Positions 21,564-32,281 of a DNA stretch of 64,000 bases are shown here, piece by piece. The notes under the pieces are model-generated. The model saw only the letters and a list, made by a program, of their open reading frames with translations, ran no database searches and had not been told where the DNA came from. The translations under genes and the position numbers were made by a program. How positions within the stretch are numbered: position 1 is the stretch's first letter; each line of letters starts with the position of its first letter. Source of the stretch: Iris pallida (lineage: Eukaryota > Streptophyta > Magnoliopsida > Asparagales > Iridaceae); NCBI GenBank assembly GCA_029216955.1, contig JANAVB010002199.1, forward strand, positions 17,104,982-17,168,981, given 5' to 3'.

Positions 21564-23887
21564 TGTAGTGACCCGCTCCGCCCTAGCGGAACGCCGATTC
21601 CAAACGGCAAGTGCAACGACTCAAACGAGCCGTCGACCCGAAGAATTGCCTCGACCCGATGAAGTAACAATGCAAATTGATGCAAGACTTGCATTGGCCC
21701 GTCAAGAAGAATCCAGACTTAGACTTGCAAAGGCGCGCTCGGAGGATCGCTCGGCCGATGCGAACATCGCTAAGGTGGGTGGCTCCGATGAACCCGTCTG
21801 TGCTTAGCCTAGACACATAACAATGCGGACACTATCACGAGAATCGCTAGGCGACAACACCATGCATGTTAATAAATGATCCAACGCACCTAGCTAAGGG
21901 AATAATCCCATCTTGCATGCTTGTTTAGAACATGGAAAAGAACTCGGCAATTATAGAAACGCTCGCACCACGCTCTACGCTCGTGCTACGGCACAAGCTC
22001 ACGTTCATGTCCCGTATACGTTCAAATAATGAAACAATGAATGGTTTACAACAATGAAACGGGAAGGCTATCAACATAGTCGCTCCGAGTAGAGTTTAGC
22101 AACATTGGAAGGCTATGGGACCGATGGGTCGCCAAGGCGACTCCCACACTGGGAGTTGCGTAATGCATGAATGAATGAATCAACGAATGAATGAACAAAC
22201 ACATGAATGACTCTATGAACATACAAACAAGTGAAAGAATAACATGAAAAGAAAGAATACATGAAAGATAAGACGCTAGCGACAGGTGTGACGGGCACGT
22301 GCAACGGGGCTCGCTACCCGCGCTGTACGGACGCCAACCTGGTCGTTAACGCATTATGGCATGAAAGATAAGACATGGAAGACGCTAGCGACAGGTATGA
22401 CGGGCACGTGCAACGGGGCTTGCTACCCGCGCTGTACGGACGCCAACCTGGTCGTTAACGCATTATGGCTAAGGGCTAGCCTACGGCTCAGAGATAGCCG
22501 CTAAGTAAAAGACAAGATAATACGAAATGGTCGTGGACAAACGGCACGGGCGATGGGGGGGTAAACCGTGGCCGTCGTGTGGAAGGATTCTGCGGCACGG
22601 GCGTTGGGGGGGTAAACCGTGGCCGGCCTAGGCAGAATCAATGGCGCTTACGGGCTGCTTGGGTGCGGGCTTGGGCACCAAGAGACGTAAGTAGGAGGGT
22701 ATATTCAAGAGACTTAACGGGGTGTACCAGCCATCACCCTACGCTAAGTTGAGAATTGCCACAGGGGAATGTCCTAAATGGCTTGCAAAGCCAGCGACCC
22801 GTGCATGTAGATTAAGTGGACTATGCTGGTGGCAATCCACGTGCAAGTTCTTGCATTGAAATCAAAGTAGTCTAAGTAAACTAAATGAAGTGTCTCCAGA
22901 ACATGCTTGAAGTGTAATATCCTAAACATGAACATGCCCGAAATATAACACTCTTGAACATGCTTGAAATATAACATCCTGAACATGAACATGCTCGATA
23001 TGTAACACTCCTGAACATGCTTGAATGAAATACTCGAAACATGCTTGAATTGTAACACTCTAAAAACGTGTCTACGACGTGCTAGAACATGCCTCCGACG
23101 TGCTAGAATCCCGAGACATGGACACACACTTGATAGTGAATGCGTGCATGAATCGTGTTATGTTATTATACATGAATTGTGGTTTAACTTGGTTTACCTT
23201 GAACAGGGAAGGCCGGACGGTAAGTATGGGTAAGTCGTACATGTATTTCCATGCGACACTCGAGTTCGGTAACACGAGATAGGCTATGCAATATGCCATG
23301 AAATTGATCCTAAGGCAAGATTAGAAAGACAATGAATGATAGAGATGCACAAAAGATTATAGAACGTGTTTGGTAATGATGGCATTGTGGGCGAGCCAGC
23401 CTCCCCACCAGTGCATAACAATGTACTGATAACCCCACAGTATGCTTGCAGGATAGCAGGAGACGCCGGCGGGTGCGGAGCTTCCGTCGAACGTGTCAAG
23501 GCGCGGAGCCAACTCTGGGGCCTTGGAACGTTGCAAGAAGCTGAAGCACCCTATACAGGACATAATGTATCGGAACATCGCCATGTATCCTTCCATGTTG
23601 TAAGCCATTTGGCACGCCTTTTATGTTTCAGAGAGAGAGAGAGCTTGAGCGACTTGTAATATCGGCCTAGCGCCGCTTGTAAACTTGTTGAATATCAATA
23701 AAGAATTTGGTTTCGCTTCAATTGTGTTCATTTATATTCCGCTGCAAATGGGGACACTCTGTGCGACTCTGTGGCCTAGAACTCAAATCGGCCGTTTCTG
23801 GACTTGGCCTTGCACGGGCGCAACCTAGGCCCGTGCGGCATCACGCCTTAGCGAGGACGATCGCTCCTACGGGAGCGGGGCGTGACA
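21564..23887 (+). repeat. LARD 3' LTR (2324 bp)
   Basis: TGTAGTGACCCG...CGTGACA. Contains the 239-bp block missing from the 5' LTR, so it is probably the ancestral length; otherwise only isolated differences were noticed. Confidence 0.92.
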
Positions 23888-26223
23888 ACTGCCTCCCTGG
23901 TATGCTCATCCTCCTGAGGGACATCCTGACCACCATCAGCAGGCTGATGATCAAGGTTGGGAGCAACTCCATGTACCGGCTCCCCCATAACTGGATCCTC
24001 TGTGATGTCCTCTGGAAACTGCTCGAAGCGAAATGACTCTAACTCAGGCAATTCCTCAGCCTCAGAAGGCGTCTCGAAATCCTGAGTGTTGGTCATGGTC
24101 TGATCCTCGACGAACACCACGTCCCTGCTTCTGTAGAGCTTTCCTTCCACTGGGTCGTAGAGTCTATAGCCAAACTCATCCCGACCGTAGCCGACAAAGA
24201 TGCATCGCCTCGTCTTCGGCTCAAGTTTGGTCCTCTCGTCCTTCGGTACATGCACGAAGGCCTTACAACCAAACGTTCGCAGGTGATTGTATGACGGCTC
24301 TTTGCCGTACCATACTTTGTCAGGCACATCATCCTGCAAAGGAGCACTAGGAGATAAATTAATAATATAAGCAGCTGTGAGAAGAGCCTCACCCCAATAA
24401 CTGCCCGGCAAGTTTGCTTCTGACAGCAAACACCGCACCCTCTCCATCAGTGTCCTGTTCATGCGCTCCGCTACACCATTGAGCTGAGGTGTCTTTGGCG
24501 GAGTCTTCTGGTGTCGTATCCCTTGCTCTCTGCAATACGCATCAAAGAGACCGATGTATTCGCCGCCATTGTCGGACCGAACACACAATAACCTCTTGCC
24601 CGTCTCTCTTTCAACAGAGGCCTGAAACTCCTTGAAAGTAGGCAGCACCTGATCCTTGGTCTTTAAGGCATAGACCCAAACCTTCCTGGAACAGTCATCA
24701 ATAAAGGTTACAAAGTAAGAAGCACCACCAAGAGATTTTACCTTCATAGGACCGCAGACATCCGAGTGAATCAACTCGAGCAACGCCGGCTTCCTTGAAC
24801 TTGGGTGACTTTGGAAAGACATCCTATTTTGCTTCCCAGCTAAACAGTGCGTGCATTTCTCCAACTTTGTAGACTTGAGCCCTGGAATCACCTTCCTGTT
24901 CACCAAGTAGCTCATCCCCTTCTCGCTGATATGGCCGAGCCGCCTGTGCCACAACTCGGTAGACGCATCACTGACTGCGTTCACCTCCTGTGCCCCCTGT
25001 GCGCTCCCCTCCATATAGTAGAGACCGGACTTCTTGCTTCCTCTGGCAATCACCAACGAACTTCTGGAAAGCTTCCACTGACTGTTCCCGAAGAGACTGA
25101 AGAATCCCTCGTCATCCAACCTTCCAATCGACACCAGGTTGAAACGGATATCAGGGACATGACGAACATCCTTGAGAACAAGAACCGCACCCGTCTTCGT
25201 TCTCAAATGCACATCTCCAACGGCAACCGTCTTCGACACATCTCCATTGCCCATCTTCAACACTCCACAGTCGCCTGCTGTGTAAGTAGCAAACAGTGTC
25301 CTGTTGTGAGATACATGTGTTGAAGCCCCTGAGTCCACCAGCCAAGAATTGTCGTCGCAGGCGAGGTTAGTAATGACCTCATCACCTACGATGATCACAT
25401 CGCCTCCATGCATCGAGGCCGTCACTGTAGTGTTCTCTTCTTGCTTCCCCTTGTCGCCCTTCTTCTCTCTCTTCCAAGCGAAACAATTCCGCTTGATATG
25501 GCCCTTCTTATCACAATGGTAACACTCTGAGTCCTCGTACCGACCTTTGGACTTCCCCCTGCTCTTGTCTCTGCCACCACCTGGACCCCTGCTTTTGCCC
25601 CTTCTGCGGCTCTCTGAAACCAATGCCTCTGAGTGGTGGGATGTGGATGAAGTGCCCTGAGATCGTCTCCGCATCTCTTCATTCAACACCTCGCTCTTGG
25701 CAAACTCCAGACTGACCACGCCCTCTGGAGCAGAAGCGATCATAGATACTCGTACGGTCTCCCACGAGTCTGGCAAAGTACACAGCAGCCACAGTCCCTG
25801 AACTTCGTCGTCGAACTTGACTCCCATAGAAGATAGCTGGTCAACCACGCCCTGGAACTCACTCAAGTGATCCGAAATAGACGCCCCATCCTTGTATTGC
25901 AGACCCATCATCGTTCGGATCAGGAACAACTTGTTTACCCCGGTCTTCTTCGCATACAAGGATTCCAGCTTATCCCACAACGTCTTCGCGTGCTCAATAT
26001 TGGCAACGTGGTTGTACACGTTCTCATCAACAAACTGCCGTATGTACCCACACACCTGTATATGCTCGAATGTCCAGTCCTCCTCGGATTTATCACTGGG
26101 CTTCTCGGATGCAAATACGGGTAGGTGCAGCTTCTTGACAAACAGCAAATCCTTCATCTTGCTCCGCCAATAATGATAGTTTGTGCCATTAAGATTCACC
26201 ATGCGCACCGGCTTCGCGTCCAT
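23888..26223 (-). pseudogene. Copia polyprotein, N-terminal part (gag, protease, integrase)
   Basis: Starts at ATG 26223, 73 bases inside the 5' LTR. Residues 1-230 are Copia gag, followed by a CCHC zinc knuckle (C234-C237-H242-C247). The protease active site is DSGAS (D297). A GAG-pre-integrase segment (LWHRRLGHIS) precedes the integrase core with D488, D551 and E586 as the DDE triad. The frame is intact up to the ACTGC target site, where the LARD-like element interrupts it; it resumes at 16505. In a working element the polyprotein is cleaved in virus-like particles and the integrase inserts cDNA in the nucleus. The gag style and domain spacing resemble Tnt1/Tork elements. Confidence 0.95.
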
Positions 26224-26280
26224 CTCTCCTCTCTGGTTTCTCTGTCAACTACTGACACCCCTTCTGAATTCCAGAACTTG

Positions 26281-26292
26281 GCTCTGATACCA
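26281..26292 (-). promoter_or_regulatory. Copia primer binding site (iMet tRNA)
   Basis: Minus-strand TGGTATCAGAGC lies three bases from the 5' LTR boundary and is complementary to initiator methionine tRNA. Confidence 0.93.
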
Positions 26293-26295
26293 CTC

Positions 26296-27096
26296 TGTTG
26301 GGAAAGAAACGTGAAAACCTTTTCCCAAACCGGAGAGTACCTGCGAGAGGACCGAGCAATACAACGCACGAACCCAAAAACAATCACACAAAACAATCCA
26401 CGCAGACACAGAGAATTTTGACGTGGAAAACCCTTGCGGGAAAAAACCACGGGACGATCGGAGTCCAACCCTGAGAAGCCTCCACTAATGGAATAGAAGA
26501 ATTACACCCTCTACAAACTCCTCCCGATCCAAATCGGATCCCCACAACACTCAGAGATAAGAACAATGATTACAAGGCTACGAAGAGCGAGAACGACAAG
26601 TAGAGATTACCCGAAACACGATCTCCTTCGAATAGCGACCTTCAATCCTCCGTCTTCTTCTCCGAAGTTGCAATGGCACTCTTGCCTTCTTCCTCTCTCC
26701 AAATTGTGTTACGTTGTGTTATGGCGTCATGAATTAGGGTTGAGAAAACTCAACTTAACTCCCCAATCCCGCAACCAACCTGGACCGTTGGATTAGATCC
26801 AATGATGAAAAGTCACCCTAAAATCCGCTTCAGCCCCCGACGACACAGAGTTCGGCCAGAACTCTGTGTCGGGCAACCAGCACTGGCCGACCACATTCTG
26901 GAATGGGGAGGCAGAGTTCGGCCAGAACTCTGCCTGGGGCAGAGTTCGGCCAGAACTTGGCCCCCCTGCTTCCAGCAGCTCCCTGTAGCTCTATCAGCAG
27001 CCCCGCTTCCTCCCCGAGCTTCTTCGACACACGAACGGCGCTCGTCGCTCTCCGGGGTCTTCTTCACATAGGTTGGGAACCCCACCCACTCCAACA
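26296..27096 (-). repeat. Copia 5' LTR
   Basis: 801 bp, same ends as the 3' LTR, with scattered substitutions. Contains the same CAGAGTTC..GAACTCTG palindromes (near 26841-26873 and 26911-26935). Confidence 0.95.
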
Positions 27097-27101
27097 TAAT
27101 A

Positions 27102-28181
27102 TATTTGAGAAATAGATTAGGTGAAGATGCAAAGGATACAAAGAGAGGAAAAAAAGTAAAATAGAAAGGAAAATATATGTATATATATATATATTAGGTC
27201 TGAGAAAGAACAATGCTATGACTACAACCATGATTACAATATTCTTATAACTCGTCTAAGTGACAGTTGTTAATTGGATCTCTTCTTCTTCTATGTGAAG
27301 TAGGAGGAGGAGAGGGGGATCTAATTAGCATCTGCTACGTAGGCACTTGTAAAAGAATTGTAAGTTCTTGGTTGTAATATTGATTTTATCCTAAATAAAA
27401 AAGATAACTACTGACCCACCTCCCTGTCAATGCTCATTTTCAAGACGAATGAAAATTTGATGATATTCACTTTCACATTTACATGTACTAATATGCGCAG
27501 ACGCACTTACATTGGACATATTTTATAAAACTTGAGGAAAAAAAAGTAAATAATATTTTTTTTTTCACTATTTGGAAAGAACTAAAAAATCATGGAAGAG
27601 CCAACAATAGTATTCCTTAATTTATTTTTGTTTAAGTAATTATTTAACTACATGTTAAATTCAATGAACAAATTTTAATTAGTAAACATAAATAACAACA
27701 TTTTTGGAAAAATATTGATGGTGAAACCTAATTTTTGAATTATATAGTTATATGTATGTATGTATGTATAACTTTCATATAAACATACTTGACATATAAT
27801 ATTCACCTCCATTAGTATTTCAGAGTATTCTGGGGGTGGTTTGAAGTGCTACATTTTTTTTACTCAAAATTTGTAGTGCTTGTGACTGCAATGGTCTCTT
27901 GTCCACACTTAAAAAATGTTAGCAAGCCAAGAGTCTCTCAAATTTTAAACATGTTCTAGCTCGTGAACAGTAAATCAACTGGGTGTACAAGAAAAAAAAT
28001 GGAATGGAAAATAAACGGAGAAAAGAGGAAGGAAAAAAAAGGAGGTTAATCTAAAATATGAATGTGGTTGTGTTATTTTATTTGGGGTGTGTCATTATGT
28101 ATCAATATCAAAGAAACACTAAAATAATAATAATTTATACGATTTTCAAAAAAGAAAAGAAAAGAAATATAGAATAGAGTA
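27102..28181. other. AT-rich intergenic DNA, no gene recognised
   Basis: Contains a short (TA) tract near 27178-27193, a TATG-type microsatellite near 27750-27772 and A-rich runs. Nothing else identified. Confidence 0.5.
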
Positions 28182-28187
28182 TATCCA

Positions 28188-29214
28188 TTCAGGGTGTAAC
28201 CCGGTACAGGTTAACCGCGGACCGGACCGGCCCGCCCAAGCCCGTTCCCCTTTAGCCCGGCCCGGCCCGTCCAAGCCCACCCTCCGACCGATCCGGGATG
28301 GATTCCCTAAACCGAGCCCGAGCCCGGCCCGGACCGGATTAGCCCCGTTTTTTTTTTTTTTTTTTTTTTTTTGCTTTTAAACGGTAGGCCCGGTTTAGCC
28401 CGGCCCGGTCAGGCCCGCCCGAGCCCGACCCGGACCGGCCTGGCTGAACCGATTTTTGCAAAAAAAAAAAAAAATTCTTTTTTGAATTTTTTTGAATCTT
28501 TGGCCCCACATTTACCAAAAAAAAAAAGAAAAGAAAGAAAGAAAACTTAAAAATATAGAACAAAATTACAAGAAAAAAAAACGAACAAATAAAACTTAGA
28601 ACAAAAAAATCTTAAAATATAAAAACAAAATAATAAAAAAATAACAAAAAAACCCTAAACTTAAAACAACAATTTTTAACTCTGCCTATGACAAGCAAAG
28701 CTTGCATTGCCGGTCCCAAGCCTGTATAAAAGAGGAAGAAAAAATAAAACAAAATAAAATAAAAGAACAAAACATAATAAAATAAATTAAAAGAAAACTT
28801 AAAAAGAATAAAATAACAAAATATACTTAGGAGGGAAAAATAAATAAAATAAATAAAATAAAATAAAATAAATTTAAAGAAAACTTAAAAATAATTAAAT
28901 AACAAAATAAACTTAAAATTAAAAAGAATATAAAAGTTAAAAAAGAAAAGTGAAAATCCAAAAAAAAAAAACTGAAAAAAAAATAAAAATAAACCGGACC
29001 GGGCCGAACCCGGCCCGCCCGTGAACCGGCCCGGACCGGCCAGCCCTACACAAGCCGAGTCACTGGGCCGTGCTGGGTTCATTTCCCCAAGACCGGGCTG
29101 GGCCTGGCCCGGCCCGCTTCTGCCACCGGTCCGGACTGGACCCGGACCAAGTACGGTTGGGTCCGGTTCAATTTGTTGTGGTCCGGTCCGGACCGATCCG
29201 GGTCACACCCTGAA
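28188..29214. mobile_element. Non-autonomous DNA transposon with CCGG-rich ends, hAT-like (tentative)
   Basis: Ends read TTCAGGGTGTAACCCGG and CCGGGTCACACCCTGAA, flanked by the 6-bp direct repeat TATCCA (28182-28187, 29215-29220). Both arms (28188-28460 and 28990-29214) are made of short CCGGACCGG/CCCGGCCCG units. The 500-bp middle is A-rich and non-coding. The CAGGGTG start resembles hAT termini, but hAT elements make 8-bp TSDs, so the superfamily is uncertain. It lies about 350 bp upstream of the PIP1 start codon. Confidence 0.7.
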
Positions 29215-29491
29215 TATCCATACATGATGCTCTTATTTTTTGCATTTATATCTCTCCAAATTAATATTTGTTACCAAACTCGAGTGACTCTTGTGTTTAC
29301 CAAGGAGAGGAGATATAAGATCCTGACCGAATGTCGGAAGATCAGTGGATCGAGCCAGGGAGCGTATTGCAACTTGCACAAAGTGACATTTCAAAATGTC
29401 ATTCCTTCTCCCTATCATTATTACATAGAGGATTAGGGACATAACATAAGTTAATTAGACCATTAATATTTTCTTTTTCTTTTCTTCTCTC

Positions 29492-29499
29492 TATATAAA
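29492..29499 (+). promoter_or_regulatory. Probable TATA box of the PIP1 aquaporin gene
   Basis: TATATAAA at about 29492-29499, 65-70 bp upstream of the start codon, followed by a C/A-rich leader that is a plausible 5' UTR. Confidence 0.7.
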
Positions 29500-29562
29500 G
29501 CCCCCACCACCACCACTCATCTTCTGCCATTATCAACAACTAGAGAAAGAAAGAGGAGAAGA

Positions 29563-31867
29563 ATGGAGGGGAAGGAAGAGGATGTTAATGTCGGCGCGAG
29601 CAAGTTCCCGGAGAGGCAGCCGATAGGGACGGCGGCGCAGGAGAGGGGCGGGGGGAAGGACTACAAGGAGGGCCCCCCGGCCCCGCTGTTCGAGCCCGGG
29701 GAGCTGAAGTCGTGGTCCTTCTACAGGGCCGGCATCGCCGAGTTCGTCGCCACCTTCCTCTTCCTCTACGTCACCGTCCTCACCGTCATCGGCGTCTCCA
29801 AGTCCAACTCCAAGTGCGCCACCGTCGGCATCCAGGGGATCGCCTGGGCCTTCGGCGGCATGATCTTCGCCCTCGTCTACTGCACCGCCGGCATCTCCGG
29901 TACGTACTCCCCCTCTCTCTTCTTCTTCTTCTTCTTCTTCTTTCCCGACGGAGTATTAATTAATTAATAACAAAAGAAGGTCCAGTACTTGTAGCTCATG
30001 TGGAAAGCAGTGCGGATATCATGCGGAGTATTAATTATTTAAGGATTCATTTTATAAACATCTAATTTTCTAGTTATTTTTAAAAAAATATAAGATATGA
30101 GTGAATATGAAGGCTAAATTGTTCAGATGTTTTTGGCACCTTAACTCTTTACTGTTCAATTACTCAAACTTCATAAATTATTCTTCTGAATCACCTTACT
30201 TCAATTTTGAAGGACATCGGAGCCATTACAAAATATATTTTACAGAAATACTTGTATTGTCATATATTATTTTAAAGTGGTTCTGACATGCTTCAAAATT
30301 GATAAAAATGTGTTTAAATAAGTAATTTATAAAGTTGGAATATAGCTGTGAAAAGTTAAGATGTCAAGATGTCATTAACATAATTTAGTCCAATATGAAT
30401 GGAAAAACTAGAGTATGCTAGTCCGAGTATTAACACTAAATTAGAAATCAAGAACCCATTTTTTTTTTTTTTCTTACGATTTGTGTTGTGTTGTTTAGGT
30501 GGTCACATAAACCCTGCGGTGACCTTCGGGCTGTTCCTGGCGAGGAAGCTGTCCCTGACCAGGGCCGTCTTCTACATGGTGATGCAGTGCCTGGGCGCAA
30601 TCTGCGGCGCCGGGGTGGTGAAGGGCTACGGGAAGATGCTGTACGAGACCCAGGGCGGGGGCGCCAATGTGGTCGCCCCCGGCTACACCAAGGGGGACGG
30701 GCTCGGTGCCGAGATCGTCGGCACCTTCGTCCTCGTCTACACCGTCTTCTCCGCAACCGATGCCAAGAGGAATGCCAGAGACTCCCATGTGCCTGTAAGT
30801 GACTAACTACTCTCCGCCATTAGTGTCATGACACACCACTCTCCTCCACAATTTAAATATCACTATTTTTATAATGGTACTATTGGTGATGAGTCAAGAC
30901 TCACCTCTACTGCATGGTGAGTCTGGCCCACTGAATAATTTTTCATCAAATCTACTTCATGGTAGACGCTCTATGATCACTTAAAAAATACTGCTTATCA
31001 GCGACGTACCATTGACGATGGCTTCCATTCGTCGCCACTTAGCGATGGAACCAATTGTAGATATCTTGAATATTAAATATCGGGACTTCGTCAATTCGTC
31101 GGCTAGTCGTCACTAGTCGACCAAAAGAAAATCATCTAACTCAACTTGATCTATATTATTGATTATTTATTTTGGTTTGAGAGAGATCGATGTGATCGAG
31201 AAGTATATTGTCATTGTGGTTGGATTTGTTTGGTGTGCAGATCCTTGCTCCCTTGCCGATTGGGTTTGCTGTTTTCCTAGTCCACCTTGCCACCATCCCC
31301 ATCACCGGCACCGGCATCAACCCAGCAAGAAGTCTAGGAGCTGCCATCATATACAACAAGGGCCATGCTTGGGATGACCATGTAAGTAATCTATTCTACT
31401 ATATAATATAAAAAGTAGGCTTCATCGTAAAAATTTTCTTTCCAAAAATATCCTTCAATATATATGCTAATTAAAAAAATAGATGCAATTAATGTATTAC
31501 GGAAATCGAAGGGTTCAGGCTACTTGCTAAGTCTTCTAAGTTGTTACCACATAATTCGAAAGGTTGAAGCCATAACCTATATAATTAAAAGCTACAAAGT
31601 TAAACCAATTCATCAACAACATACACTCCAAGTGTCTTTTAATCTTCCTAATTATAACATGTGAATAATTAAGTACGTGCAACGCACGTACATATATACT
31701 AGTTATTAGTAATAACAACTCAATTCATTTTTTTTACTCTTATTATAGTTCTTTTCCTGTTGTTGTTGCAGTGGATTTTCTGGGTAGGACCGTTCATTGG
31801 AGCTGCGCTTGCTGCCATGTACCACCAGATTGTCATCAGGGCCATCCCGTTCAAGAGCAAGTCTTGA
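29563..31867 (+). CDS. PIP1: Plasma membrane intrinsic protein, PIP1 subfamily aquaporin (four exons)
   Basis: Exons 29563-29899, 30499-30794, 31241-31381, 31772-31867; 870 nt, 289 aa. All introns are GT-AG and sit at the positions conserved in plant PIP genes (296-nt second and 141-nt third exon). Six membrane spans are expected, with two NPA motifs (N117-A119 in [10 protein letters not shown]238-A240 in GINPARS). The pore filter is F97, H226, T235, R241, the water-selective PIP set. Gating residues are present: loop-B S131, loop-D H209, and the loop-A C85 that links subunits. The long N terminus and short C terminus ending KSKS mark PIP1 rather than PIP2. Role: tetrameric water (and possibly CO2) channel in the plasma membrane; PIP1 proteins usually need PIP2 partners to reach it. 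The exons are GC-rich, as in many monocots. No damage seen; this is the clearest host gene in the window. Confidence 0.97.
31390..31702 (+). mobile_element. Non-autonomous Helitron in PIP1 intron 3
   Basis: Starts TCTATTCTACTATATAATA after an A (31389) and ends CTAG before a T (31703), as required for Helitron insertion between A and T with no duplication. The 3' hairpin GTACGTGC-AAC-GCACGTAC (31673-31691) lies 7 nt before CTAG, as in the family. 313 bp, non-coding, eight bases inside the intron donor, leaving GTAAGT intact. Confidence 0.85.
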
Positions 31868-32249
31868 GTTTATCATGTTCTTGCTTTGTGGTGGGCTTCA
31901 TCTATCATGAATTAATGTAGTTTCCAGCACTGCCTAATTATGTTTGTTGAAGTGTGTAAATTAAGTTATGCTTGTACTAGTACTTCATTCCAGACCTCTA
32001 TCATATATATTTTGTGCACCTAGCTAGCAACATGAATGATGATGCAGTAGTATTTAAGTAAAATCTTGAGGAGTGCAAAGAAAGCAAAGTTTGTTTTGTT
32101 TTTTCAAGTGATAGGGATGTTGGTGGCTGGCTTTTGATCATGATAAGGAAAATGAGGCATGGATAGCTTCAATGGGATTCATATATTAAAAATAATAAAT
32201 AAATGGATAATAATCAATAAAATATTTGTGTGGCTGGTGAGTTTTGGGT

Positions 32250-32281
<32 letters not shown>

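Larger units (their letters stand above)
16506..23887 (+). mobile_element. LARD-like non-autonomous LTR retrotransposon inserted in Copia pol
   Basis: Flanked by ACTGC (16501-16505, 23888-23892). LTRs 16506-18590 and 21564-23887 start TGTAGTGACCCG and end CGTGACA (CGTGAAA in the left copy). The primer site TGGTATCAGAGC (iMet tRNA) starts at 18594, which sets plus-strand orientation. The 2973-bp interior has no gag or pol frame. Near its 3' end is TCTCGAGGACGAGACTT, resembling the sequence after integrase in chromovirus Gypsy elements. Long LTRs and a non-coding interior fit a LARD that depends on another element for mobility. The LTRs are almost identical apart from one large indel, so the insertion is recent. 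Confidence 0.92.
13989..27096 (-). mobile_element. Ty1/Copia LTR retrotransposon (Tork/Tnt1-type), full length with nested insertion
   Basis: LTRs 13989-14790 (3') and 26296-27096 (5') begin TGTTGGG and end CCAACA on the plus strand. A TAATA duplication flanks the element (13984-13988, 27097-27101). The primer site next to the 5' LTR matches the 3' end of initiator-Met tRNA. A purine tract adjoins the 3' LTR. Order on the minus strand: gag, protease, integrase, reverse transcriptase, RNase H, the Copia order. A LARD-like element (16506-23887) interrupts the gene. The LTRs differ at many positions, so this insertion is older than the one inside it. Confidence 0.95.

Noticed and set aside
29712..30802. 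Arg/His-rich open frames overlapping PIP1 exons 1 and 2
   Set aside because: Shadow frames of GC-rich aquaporin exons.
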